DNA from: an uncultured Collinsella sp.
Lineage (GTDB): Bacteria; Actinomycetota; Coriobacteriia; Coriobacteriales; Coriobacteriaceae
NCBI GenBank assembly: GCA_900551635.1
Contig: URWQ01000018.1
Coordinates: forward strand, 1-13,301
DNA: 13,301 nucleotides
Direction: 5' to 3'
A program made the translations under genes and the position numbers. A model generated the notes under the pieces. It worked only from the letters and a program-made list of their open reading frames with translations. It was not told where the DNA came from and did not search any database. Within the stretch, counting starts at the first letter, position 1; every line of letters starts with the position of its first letter. Shown here one piece after another: positions 1 through 7,133 of the stretch.

Positions 1-1
1 C

Positions 2-676
2 CGCCGCGCCTTCACCGCGCAGATCATCATCGACAAGCTGAAGAAGCGCGACGGCATCACAATCGACAACATGACCGAGGCGCTCGACCGCTGCGTGGAA
101 GACGGCGTGAAGGAAATTGTCGTGCAGCCGACGCATCTCATGGCTGGCCTGGAATACGCCGACGTGAAAGACGAGCTCGACAAGTACGCCGACAAGTTCG
201 ACAAGATCTCGCTCGGCGACCCGCTGCTCACCTCCGACGACGACTACAAGAAGGTGGCCGCAGCCATTAAGGAGAACATGGCGTCCTTCGACGACGGCAA
301 GACGGCGCTGTGCCTCATGGGCCACGGCACCGAAGCCGATTCCAACGCCGACTATGCCAAGATGCAGGAAGTGTTCAAGAACGAGGGCTTGACGCAGTTC
401 TTCGTCGGCACCGTCGAGGCTGAGCCGACCTGCGAGGATGTTATCGCCGCCGCGAGCGCCGCAGGGTACAAGAAGGCCGTGCTCGCGCCGTTCATGGTGG
501 TCGCGGGCGACCACGCGAACAACGACATGGCAGACGAGACCGACCCCGACAGCTGGGCTGCAAAGTTCGTGGCCGCTGGCTTCGAAGTGACGTGCCTGCT
601 CCAGGGTCTGGGACAGAACGCCGCGGTCGACGACATCTACGTCTCGCACGTGGACGACGCCATCGCCAAGCTGTAA
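2..676 (+). CDS. cbiK: CbiK-type anaerobic cobaltochelatase (sirohydrochlorin cobaltochelatase), 5'-truncated
   Basis: Class II chelatases of this family insert Co2+ into sirohydrochlorin early in anaerobic cobalamin synthesis; homologues can also use iron or act on other tetrapyrroles. The open frame enters from the window edge, so the true start is outside; 224 residues and the stop at 674-676 are seen. Salmonella CbiK is about 264 residues, so roughly the first 40 residues, plus any signal peptide, are missing. Family landmarks are visible: QPTHLMAG near the centre, the metal-site histidine in CLMGHGTE, the segment VGTVEAEPT, and a second histidine in VVAGDHANNDMA. The in-frame ATG at 71 is internal, because the homologous reading continues upstream of it (RRAFTAQIIIDKL). 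It lies upstream of a binding-protein-dependent importer on the same strand, 145 bp away. Cobalt versus iron specificity cannot be read from the sequence. Confidence 0.9.
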   Translation, partial: RRAFTAQIIIDKLKKRDGITIDNMTEALDRCVEDGVKEIVVQPTHLMAGLEYADVKDELDKYADKFDKISLGDPLLTSDDDYKKVAAAIKENMASFDDGKTALCLMGHGTEADSNADYAKMQEVFKNEGLTQFFVGTVEAEPTCEDVIAAASAAGYKKAVLAPFMVVAGDHANNDMADETDPDSWAAKFVAAGFEVTCLLQGLGQNAAVDDIYVSHVDDAIAKL

Positions 677-685
677 ACTCGCCGC

Positions 686-794
686 GCACGGGGGCGCCGG
701 TCGCGTCCCCGTGCAACGGGCATGCGCCTTCCCCGACCGACGGCGCGGGCCCGTTGCATTCGCATCCCGCCCGCCCACCGCACGGCGCGGGCGG
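686..794 (+). promoter_or_regulatory. Structured GC-rich spacer with three overlapping hairpins
   Basis: The spacer between cbiK and the lipoprotein genes holds GCACGGGG (686-693) paired with CCCCGTGC (707-714), TGCAACGGGC (712-721) paired with GCCCGTTGCA (749-758), and CCGCCC (771-776) paired with GGGCGG (789-794). The first two stems share bases 712-714, so they cannot both form completely. None is followed by a U-run, so they are not ordinary intrinsic terminators. The arrangement could act as an attenuator, a processing or stability element that sets different levels of cbiK and importer mRNA, or a factor-dependent terminator. No cobalamin-riboswitch B12 box was found. Confidence 0.45.
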
Positions 795-821
795 TCGAAG
801 CGATTGAAAGGAACCCCCTCC

Positions 822-1355
822 ATGTTGAAGAAAACCCTCGCCTTCGCCCTGTCAGCGGCGCTTTTCGCGTTCTCGCTCGCCGGCTGCGGCGGAAATTCAA
901 TCGACAGCGCAAAGGCAAGCGATGCCGATTCCCAGGAAAAGACCGAACAGGCGGCCGATGCGCCCGAGGGCGCAAGCGCTGCCCCCATCACCGCCGACAA
1001 GGTGGCCGACGGCACCTATCCGATCACCGTAGATTCCAGCTCGAACATGTTCAGGATTGTGGACGCCCAGCTCATCGTGGAAAACGGCTCCATGCACTGC
1101 GTGATGACACTTTCCGGCACGGGCTACGGCAAGCTCTTCATGGGCACGGGTGACGAGGCTGCCGCCGCGAGCGAGGCCGACTTCATCCCCTATATGGAAA
1201 ACGCGGAAGGCAAGTACACCTACGACGTGCCCGTTGAAGCGCTCGACGAGGACACCGCCTGCGCCGCGTGGAGCATTAAAAGGGAGCGGTGGTACGACCG
1301 CACGCTCGTGTTCGAATCTGCCGGCGTCGATCTGCGCGCCGACGCACTGAAGTAA
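822..1355 (+). CDS. Small secreted lipoprotein with NEAT-like / metal-transport-associated domain
   Basis: A 177-residue lipoprotein. Residues 1-22 are a lipoprotein signal peptide (MLKKT start, hydrophobic core, lipobox LAGC with the acylated cysteine at 22). A low-complexity acidic linker follows to about residue 60. A single beta-rich domain then runs from DGTYPITVD to about residue 170 and carries SNMF, LIVENGSM, TLSGTGYGKL, YDVPVEALDED and WYDRTL. Domains of this look sit beside iron, heme or corrinoid ABC transporters in clostridia and coriobacteria; that placement is from recollection. The ATG at 822 is chosen because GAAAGGA lies 9 bases upstream and the signal peptide begins there; the frame stays open further upstream without a plausible start. 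It ends 4 bp before the next gene. Likely role: surface capture or hand-off of ligand to the neighbouring binding protein. Ligand unknown. Confidence 0.75.
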   Translation: MLKKTLAFALSAALFAFSLAGCGGNSIDSAKASDADSQEKTEQAADAPEGASAAPITADKVADGTYPITVDSSSNMFRIVDAQLIVENGSMHCVMTLSGTGYGKLFMGTGDEAAAASEADFIPYMENAEGKYTYDVPVEALDEDTACAAWSIKRERWYDRTLVFESAGVDLRADALK

Positions 1356-1359
1356 CGCC

Positions 1360-2931
1360 ATGCGGTCGATTCTTCCCAAGGGGGAAAACAGGAAGCGCCG
1401 CAGCATCACGGCGCGCGCGTTCGCCTGCGTTCTCGTCGCCCTGCTCGCGTTTCCCTTCGCGGGGTGCAGTGCGAGCCCGAACGCGACCGGTGGCACGGCG
1501 GGCTCTCAGGAATACACTGTGAGCGTCTCGCTTTCCGGGGGGTCAGGACGCGCAAGCATCGCCTCACCCACCACAATTGTGAAGGATGGCGACACCTACA
1601 CCGCGACCATCACCTGGTCGAGTTCGAACTACGACAAGATGACCGTCGACGGCGTGGACTACGCGCCCGTAAACGACGGCGGCAACTCCACGTTCGAGAT
1701 ACCCGTCACGCTCGACGAGGACATCGCCGTGTCGGCCGAGACCGTCGCCATGTCGACGCCGCACACCATCGACTACACGCTCCACTTCGACTCATCCACC
1801 ATGAAGGAGAAAACGGGCGACGATGCAAGCGGCGGCTCCCCTGCGGGAACGGCTTCAAGCGCCGTGGCCGACTTCCACAACGCCGATTTGGGCTGCGGCT
1901 GGGAGCCGACGGGGGCGCTTCAGCTTGAATACGCCAAGCACTTCACTGTCGACGAGTTCGAAGGCGGCCTGCGGCTTATCTGCGTTTCGAACGGGGAGCG
2001 CTACCTCGTGGTGCCGCAAGATGCGAAGGTACCTGATGGGTTGAGCTCCGACATCGCGGTCATAAGGCGCCCCGCCGACAAGGTGTACCTCGTGTCGTCG
2101 GCGACGATGTGCCTGGTCGACGCGCTCGATGCGAACGACAATATCATCATGTCGGGCACGAAGGCCGACGATTGCTCGGTCGCGGGCTTCAAAAGCGCGC
2201 TCGAAAGTGGGGCGATCGCCTACGGCGGCAAGTACAGCGCGCCCGACTACGAGCGAATATCGGCCTCGGGCTGCACGCTCGCCATCGAGAACACTATGAT
2301 CAACCACACGCCCGATGTGAAGGAAAAGCTGCAGAAGCTCGGGCTCGTCGTGCTCACCGAACAGTCGTCGAGCGAACCCGAAGCACTCGGGCGCGTCGAG
2401 TGGATTAAACTTTTCGGCGTCCTGTTCGACAAGGAAGACGAGGCCGCGCACCTGTTCAACGAGCAGAAGGCCCGCGTCGAGCAAACGTCGGGGCTGGCGT
2501 CGTCAGGTAAAACCGTGGCGTATTTCTACATTAACTCGAACGGGGCCGCCGTCACGCGGCGGGCGGGCGACTACGGGGCGCAGATGATCGAGCTTGCAGG
2601 CGGCAGCTACGCGCTCGATGACGCGCAGACGGCGTCGACGTCAGGTTCGTCAGTAACGCTCGAAATGGAGCGCTTCTACGCGACGGCGAAGGATGCCGAC
2701 ATCATCGTCTACAACGGCACCATCGACGAATCGGTTGCCACCTTGAAAGACTTCGTAGGCAAAAACGCGCTATTGTCGCAGTTCAAAGCCGTAAAGAACG
2801 GCAACGTATGGGTCACAAGCGCCGACATGTACCAGCAGATGACTTCTACCGCCGACATTATCGACGAGCTGCACGGGGCGTTCACCGGCGATGACGCGAG
2901 CGACTTCCATTATCTGAGGAAGCTTGGCTAG
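1360..2931 (+). CDS. ABC transporter substrate-binding lipoprotein with extra N-terminal domain (FepB/BtuF-like)
   Basis: A 523-residue lipoprotein. The basic N-terminus (RKRR) and hydrophobic stretch end in the lipobox PFAGC, with the acylated cysteine at 36. Residues about 50-150 form a domain related to that of the upstream small lipoprotein: both show Y-x-V, IV-(K/E)-(D/N)-G, T(I/L)xxS, Y-(D/G)-K, (E/D)-(I/V)-PV and LDED in the same order. A Ser/Gly-rich linker leads to a periplasmic-binding domain of the FepB/BtuF type from about residue 170, with segments EYAKHFTVDEF, AIENTMINHTPDVKEKLQKL, LGRVEWIKLFGVLF, KTVAYFYINSNG and ADIIVYNGT. A lone binding domain is usually near 300-350 residues, so the length reflects the fusion. 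The ATG at 1360 has little Shine-Dalgarno sequence but lies 4 bp after the previous stop, which suggests translational coupling. Substrate is unknown: iron-siderophore, heme or corrinoid. Confidence 0.85.
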   Translation: MRSILPKGENRKRRSITARAFACVLVALLAFPFAGCSASPNATGGTAGSQEYTVSVSLSGGSGRASIASPTTIVKDGDTYTATITWSSSNYDKMTVDGVDYAPVNDGGNSTFEIPVTLDEDIAVSAETVAMSTPHTIDYTLHFDSSTMKEKTGDDASGGSPAGTASSAVADFHNADLGCGWEPTGALQLEYAKHFTVDEFEGGLRLICVSNGERYLVVPQDAKVPDGLSSDIAVIRRPADKVYLVSSATMCLVDALDANDNIIMSGTKADDCSVAGFKSALESGAIAYGGKYSAPDYERISASGCTLAIENTMINHTPDVKEKLQKLGLVVLTEQSSSEPEALGRVEWIKLFGVLFDKEDEAAHLFNEQKARVEQTSGLASSGKTVAYFYINSNGAAVTRRAGDYGAQMIELAGGSYALDDAQTASTSGSSVTLEMERFYATAKDADIIVYNGTIDESVATLKDFVGKNALLSQFKAVKNGNVWVTSADMYQQMTSTADIIDELHGAFTGDDASDFHYLRKLG

Positions 2932-2935
2932 CGTC

Positions 2936-3976
2936 ATGAGAAGCCGGCTTTCCATGACATACGACGAATCGGGGCGTGCCGCGCGGTGTCGCGTCGTGAC
3001 GGCGCTGCTCGCTGTTGTCCTCATCGTGCTCGTCGGGGCCAACCTGTGCATCGGGAGCGTGCTCGTGCCCGCAGACCACATCCCCGGCATCCTTTCGGGC
3101 GGCGCGGCCAATTCCATGGAAAGCCAAGTCATCTGGGAGATTCGCCTGCCGCGCGTGCTTTCAGCCGTGCTTCTCGGCGGGGCACTTTCGCTCTCCGGGT
3201 TCCTGCTGCAGACGTTTTTCAACAACCCCATCGCCGACCCGTTCATCTTGGGCGTCTCCTCGGGCGCAAAGTTCGTCGTCGCGCTTACGATGATCGTGCT
3301 TCTGGGCGCGAACCAGGCCATGTCCTCGCCGGCCATGGTGGCCGCAGCGTTTCTGGGATCGCTTATCACCATCGGTTTCGTGCTCCTCATCGCACGGCGC
3401 ATAAGTTCCATGGCCATGCTCATCGTGGCGGGCGTCATGGTGGGATACATCTGCTCGGCGGCGACGAACTTTCTCATCGCCTTCGCCGACGACCAGTCCA
3501 TCGTGAACCTGCACAACTGGTCTTTGGGTAGCTTCTCGGGTTCGAGCTGGGACGACATCGCGGTCATCGCGGTCGTGGTGATCACCGTGAGCGCATGCGT
3601 ATTCGCGATATCGAAGCCCCTTTCCGCCTTCCAGCTGGGAGAAGCCTACGCGAAAAGCGTCGGCGTGAACGTCGCACGCTTCCGCGTGGTGCTCGTCCTT
3701 CTAGCGAGCATGCTCTCCGCCTGCGTGACCGCGTTCGCTGGTCCGGTGTCGTTCGTAGGCATCGCGGTTCCGCATCTCGTTAAGTCGGCGCTGAAGTCGT
3801 CGAAGCCCATCCGCGTGATTCCTGCGTGCTTCTTGGGAGGCGCCATCTTCTGCGCGGGCTGCGATTTGATCGCGCGCACGCTGTTCTCCCCCGTCGAGCT
3901 TTCCATCAGCGCCGTCACCGCCATCTTCGGCGCGCCAGTGGTTATCGCACTCATGTTGAAGAAGCGGGTGAGGTAG
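2936..3976 (+). CDS. FecCD/BtuC-family ABC transporter permease
   Basis: A 346-residue polytopic membrane permease, the usual size for the FecCD/BtuC family (about 330-350). It forms the import channel with the neighbouring binding protein and ATPase. A first membrane span (LLAVVLIVLVGANLCIG) is followed by the diagnostic block RLPRVLSAVLLGGALSLSGF, then LLQTFFNNPIADPFILGVSS, and near the C-terminus GPVSFVGIAVPHLVKS, the cytoplasmic coupling region. About ten hydrophobic segments can be counted. ATG 2936 lies 4 bp after the preceding stop with TGAGGA 15 bp upstream; an in-frame TTG at 2924 would overlap the previous gene and has the ribosome site too close, and ATG 2954 is a further alternative. 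Only one permease gene is present, so the channel is presumably a homodimer, as in BtuCD. Confidence 0.93.
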   Translation: MRSRLSMTYDESGRAARCRVVTALLAVVLIVLVGANLCIGSVLVPADHIPGILSGGAANSMESQVIWEIRLPRVLSAVLLGGALSLSGFLLQTFFNNPIADPFILGVSSGAKFVVALTMIVLLGANQAMSSPAMVAAAFLGSLITIGFVLLIARRISSMAMLIVAGVMVGYICSAATNFLIAFADDQSIVNLHNWSLGSFSGSSWDDIAVIAVVVITVSACVFAISKPLSAFQLGEAYAKSVGVNVARFRVVLVLLASMLSACVTAFAGPVSFVGIAVPHLVKSALKSSKPIRVIPACFLGGAIFCAGCDLIARTLFSPVELSISAVTAIFGAPVVIALMLKKRVR

Positions 3977-5287
3977 ATGGGGGAATTCGTACCGCGGCCC
4001 AAAACGCTCGGAGGGGACATTCCATGCTTAGACAGTCCTAAGCTCGCACGAAAGCGCCAGAAGGCACTTTCGGCTTGTGCGGAACTGCGCACGAAACGCC
4101 TCCTCCGAGCGGAGTCGAACCTCGAAACCCCGGTCGAAACGCAGGCTGACGGAGTGCCGCTTTTCCGCATAAGCGACCTGTCGGCGGGCTACGACAAGAA
4201 GGTCGTAGTCGAAGGCGTCGATCTGGAGGTTCGCGCGGGCGACGTCGTGGCGCTCATCGGGCCGAACGGCTCGGGCAAGTCGACCATCTTGAAAACCATC
4301 ACACGCCATCTGGCACCGCTTGCCGGCGCGGCCGATCTCGACGGGCGGGAGATTTCCCGATGGAAGACGGCGGAGTTCGCAAGGAACCTTGCCGTTATGC
4401 TGACAGATCGCCCCCGGACCGAGCTCCTCACCTGCCGCGATATCGTAGAGGCGGGAAGGCACCCCTACACCGGGCAAATGGGAACACTCTCGCCCGACGA
4501 CCATAGTCGGGTCGATGAGGCCATGAAAACCGCACATGTGGAAGGGCTCGCCGAGCGCGACTTCATGCAGATAAGCGACGGGCAACGCCAGCGCGTCATG
4601 CTCGCACGCGCCATCGCGCAGGATCCGCGTGTGCTCGTGCTCGACGAGCCCACGTCGTATCTCGATATCCGCTACCAGATCGACCTGCTGCGAATACTTC
4701 GCCACCTTGCGAAATCGCGGAATGTGGCTGTCATCATGTCCATCCACGAACTCGAGCTCGCGCAGAAAAGCGCCGACAAGGTGATTTGCGTGAAGGACGG
4801 CCGGGTCTTCCGCGCCGGCGCACCCGAGGACATATTCACGCGCGAGACGATTGGCGAGCTCTACGGCCTTAAACATGGCACCTTCAACGAGCGCTTCGGC
4901 AGCGTGGAAATTGGGCGCCCACACGGCGATGCGCACACGTTCGTCATCGCCGGCGCAGGTACGGGGTCAGCTGTGTTTCGCCAGCTCATCCGGCAGGGCA
5001 AGGCGTTCTACGCGGGCGTTCTGCACGAAGGGGACATCGACTGCGAGCTTGCGCGCGACCTGGCGACGGAATGCGTGGCCGAGCGCGCCTTCGAGCCGAT
5101 CGGGGATAAAACCATAGCCCGCGCCAAAGAGCTCCTCGTCCACTGCGCGCGTCTTATCGTGTGCCCCGCCGCCTTCGGCACCCTAAACGCCCGCAACGCA
5201 GAGCTCGTCGAGTTCGCACGATCGCATGGTATCGAGGTCATGCAAGCGTGCGAAGGCGCATCGCAGGATTCCAATGGATACGCCTAG
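3977..5287 (+). CDS. FepC/BtuD-type ABC transporter ATP-binding protein with extra C-terminal domain
   Basis: A 436-residue ATPase powering the importer. The nucleotide-binding domain spans about residues 58-290: Walker A GPNGSGKST at 95-103, signature ISDGQRQRV (an S-D-G-Q variant of SGGQ), Walker B VLVLDEP followed by the D-loop SYLD, and the switch histidine in SIHELELA. The usual Q-loop glutamine appears replaced in the stretch VMLTDRPR. Residues about 300-436 form a second domain (VIAGAGTGS, FYAGVLHEGD, AFEPIGDKTIARAKELL, CPAAFGTLNARN), as found on some clostridial and archaeal corrinoid/iron ATPases; its job is not established. The gene starts immediately after the permease stop. The first 57 residues match nothing recognisable and the ribosome site GGTGAGG sits only 3 bp from the ATG, so the real start may lie downstream, for example GTG 4154. 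Confidence 0.9.
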   Translation: MGEFVPRPKTLGGDIPCLDSPKLARKRQKALSACAELRTKRLLRAESNLETPVETQADGVPLFRISDLSAGYDKKVVVEGVDLEVRAGDVVALIGPNGSGKSTILKTITRHLAPLAGAADLDGREISRWKTAEFARNLAVMLTDRPRTELLTCRDIVEAGRHPYTGQMGTLSPDDHSRVDEAMKTAHVEGLAERDFMQISDGQRQRVMLARAIAQDPRVLVLDEPTSYLDIRYQIDLLRILRHLAKSRNVAVIMSIHELELAQKSADKVICVKDGRVFRAGAPEDIFTRETIGELYGLKHGTFNERFGSVEIGRPHGDAHTFVIAGAGTGSAVFRQLIRQGKAFYAGVLHEGDIDCELARDLATECVAERAFEPIGDKTIARAKELLVHCARLIVCPAAFGTLNARNAELVEFARSHGIEVMQACEGASQDSNGYA

Positions 5288-5324
5288 GCGCGGTCCAAGA
5301 AATCGTCCGCATCCCCATCTGACA

Positions 5325-5343
5325 CTATTTCACCGCAACTTAG
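5325..5343. repeat. Copy of extragenic repeat half-unit (19 bp)
   Basis: CTATTTCACCGCAACTTAG is identical, in inverted orientation, to 7040-7058 and closely matches the right arm at 7092-7109. It sits in the spacer between the importer genes and the radical SAM gene. Here it is a single arm without its partner, unlike the paired form at 7042-7109. It may be a fragment of a REP/BIME- or MITE-like extragenic repeat. Confidence 0.65.
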
Positions 5344-5370
5344 AAGGTGTCGGCGTATAACGCTTCACCC

Positions 5371-5470
5371 CAAATTAAATTGATTCGTTGAATAGACACA
5401 TTCCAAATCTTTAGGCTTCGTTTAATCTACAAGTGGGTATTATCACACATTAAGCACACGTGAAAGGATA
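5371..5470 (+). promoter_or_regulatory. AT-rich leader and probable promoter region of the radical SAM gene
   Basis: The 188-bp gap after the ATPase gene turns markedly AT-rich from 5371, unlike the GC-rich neighbours, as expected of a promoter. The best -10 candidate is TATTAT (5438-5443), preceded by TGGG; no convincing -35 hexamer lies 16-18 bp upstream. The ribosome site GAAAGGA (5462-5468) precedes the ATG at 5476 by 7 bp and fixes that start. No intrinsic terminator for the upstream operon was seen, only the 10-bp palindrome CGCCTAGGCG (5281-5290) over its stop codon. Confidence 0.4.
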
Positions 5471-5475
5471 TACCC

Positions 5476-6946
5476 ATGTCGCTTACACAGTCAGCAGAGC
5501 GTGCAGCGCTTAACAAGCTCATCGATTATCTCGACGACAACCCGCAAGAAAACATCGACAAAATCATGGATCTCGTGAACAAGCTGGTCCCCAATCGCGT
5601 ATTTCCTGTACAGCGAGAGGCATTCACCAATGTCATCAAGAGCCGCGGCAATTGGTATGACCTGATCATGCGTGTGTTCAGCCTTAATCCCCAGATGCGA
5701 ACCAAGCTGCTTAAGACCCTCATTGTCGACGCCAACCTGCTTGCTTGGCCAGAGCAGGAAAAGAACCGCGAAAAGTACCAGTGCAACGTTCCGTGGGCCA
5801 TCCTGCTCGATCCCACGAGCGCCTGCAACCTGCATTGCACGGGCTGCTGGGCCGCTGAGTACGGCTACAAGCAGAATCTCTCGTTCGAAGACATCGACTC
5901 TATCGTTACGCAGGGCAAAGAGCTCGGTACGCATATCTACATCTATACCGGCGGCGAGCCGCTCGTCCGCAAGCACGACCTGATCAGAATTTGCGAAAAA
6001 CATCAGGACTGCGTGTTTCTCTGCTTTACCAACTCCACGCTGATCGACGAGGCCTTCTGCGACGACATGATTCGCGTAGGTAATTTTGTCCCCGCCATCA
6101 GCGCCGAGGGCAATGAGCACACAACCGACGCCCGTCGCGGCGAAGGTACCTACGCAAAGATCGAGCACGCCATGAAACTCCTGCGCGAGCGCGACTTACC
6201 TTTTGGTATCTCCACCTGTTGGACCAGCGCCAATGCCGATACGGTTGCTACCGAGGAGAACATGGACTGGATGATCGGCGAGGGAGCACTCTTCTGCTGG
6301 TACTTCCACTTTATGCCGGTTGGCCGCAATGCAACCTCCGAGCTCATGCCCACGCCCGAGCAGCGCGAGCACATGTATCACTTTATCCGCGAAATGCGTG
6401 AGAAGAAGCCGCTGTTTACGCTCGACTTCCAAAACGACGGCGAGTTTGTAGGCGGATGTATCGCCGGTGGAAGATACCAAAGGGGCGGCCGCCCCCCCCC
6501 CCCCCCCCCGCCGCTACCTGCACATCAACGCCGCCGGAGACGTGGAGCCGTGCGTGTTCATCCACTACTCAAACGCCAACATCCACGATGTGAGCTTACT
6601 CGACGCGCTGCGCTCTCCCCTCTTTATGAAGTACTACGAGAACATGCCGTTCAACGACAACTACCTCAAACCATGCCCCATGCTCGAGAATCCCGACGTG
6701 CTACCCAAAATGGTTGCCGAGAGTGGCGCAATGAGCACCGATCTTATCGAGAAGGAGTCACCCGAGCAGCTGCGCGAAAAGACCCAGGCTGCCGCCGAGG
6801 CATGGTCACCTTTCGCCGACCGCATCTGGAACGACTCCGACGATCCGCTATACGCCAAGCGTCACGAGGATAAGTCACAGGGTATGGCCGATAGCGACAT
6901 GCACAAGTTCGAAAAGCAGGGCCGCACGCTCAAAAACGGCGATTAA
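5476..6946 (+). pseudogene. Radical SAM protein (SPASM-like C-terminus), frameshifted by poly-C insertion
   Basis: The radical SAM core is clear. The SAM-binding iron-sulfur motif CxxxCxxC is C117, C121 and C124 (TSACNLHCTGCW), and TGGEP is at 158-162. After C328 (GGCIAGGR) the frame runs into a short GC-rich insertion and an 18-C run (6475-6511) and shifts. The proper C-terminus resumes in the next frame at 6512 (RYLHINAAGDVEPC) and continues to the stop at 6944-6946. It includes cysteines in EPC and KPCPML that, with C328, resemble an auxiliary-cluster (SPASM-like) region. As read, translation gives a 465-residue protein with a spurious Pro/Arg-rich tail ending at 6873. Removing the insertion would give roughly 477 residues, typical of such enzymes. 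Both parts are well preserved, so this is either recent, switchable or an assembly error. The substrate is unknown; no precursor peptide gene was seen nearby. Confidence 0.85.
6475..6511 (+). repeat. Poly-C(18) tract with GC palindrome inserted in the radical SAM gene
   Basis: Bases 6482-6495 form the perfect 14-bp palindrome GGGGCGGCCGCCCC (containing a NotI-type site), which merges into 18 consecutive C at 6492-6509. The gene's R-Y codons occur before it (AGA TAC, 6472-6477) and again after it (CGC TAC, 6512-6517), so about 37 bp look extra. The excess is one base beyond a multiple of three, and a run of 17 or 20 C would make the whole gene readable. Homopolymers this long are typical of phase-variable genes, and also of sequencing or assembly artefacts. 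Confidence 0.8.
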
Positions 6947-6979
6947 TGCTGTTCTACACGGCAAACGCTCAGAAATGAA

Positions 6980-7018
6980 GCGGAGCAGTCTCGAGGCTCA
7001 TCTTCGAGGCTGCTCCGC
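6980..7018 (+). terminator. Hairpin terminator after the radical SAM gene
   Basis: A 15-bp stem pairs 6980-6994 with 7004-7018 (GCGGAGCAG with CTGCTCCGC plus six inner pairs, one of them G-U), with a 9-base loop. It begins 33 bp after the stop codon. The U-rich tail is weak (CTTACC, then TTTT at 7035-7038), so termination efficiency is uncertain. Confidence 0.6.
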
Positions 7019-7041
7019 CTTACCATCAAAACAGTTTTACT

Positions 7042-7109
7042 AAGTTGCGGTGAAATAGGGACTAGATCGGCCTTCCAATAACCAAACGATCCCTATTCCA
7101 CCGCAACTT
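7042..7109. repeat. Long inverted repeat between convergent genes
   Basis: The left arm (7042-7061, reading AAGTTGCGGTGAAATAGG and on) and the right arm (7090-7109) are reverse complements at 19 of 20 positions, separated by 28 bp. It lies between the convergent radical SAM and TetR genes, 24 bp beyond the TetR stop, and could fold into a strong hairpin in either transcript. Its left arm extends into an exact 19-bp inverted match to 5325-5343, which marks it as a repeated extragenic element rather than a plain terminator. No transposase is encoded. Confidence 0.75.
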
Positions 7110-7133
7110 CTTTAAGTTGTTGAATTATCGATG

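Noticed and set aside
352..636. Minus-strand open frames within cbiK
   Set aside because: Overlap a conserved chelatase frame and show no recognisable product.
677..821. Cobalamin riboswitch before the importer genes
   Set aside because: Considered because of cbiK, but no B12-box or conserved core was found; only GC hairpins are present.
6490..6873. Pro/Arg-rich C-terminal domain of the radical SAM protein
   Set aside because: It is an out-of-frame translation after the poly-C run; the true C-terminus is encoded in the next frame to 6946.
7042..7109. Calling the inverted repeat an IS or CRISPR unit
   Set aside because: No transposase, no target duplication and no regular repeat-spacer series; only paired arms plus one distant copy.
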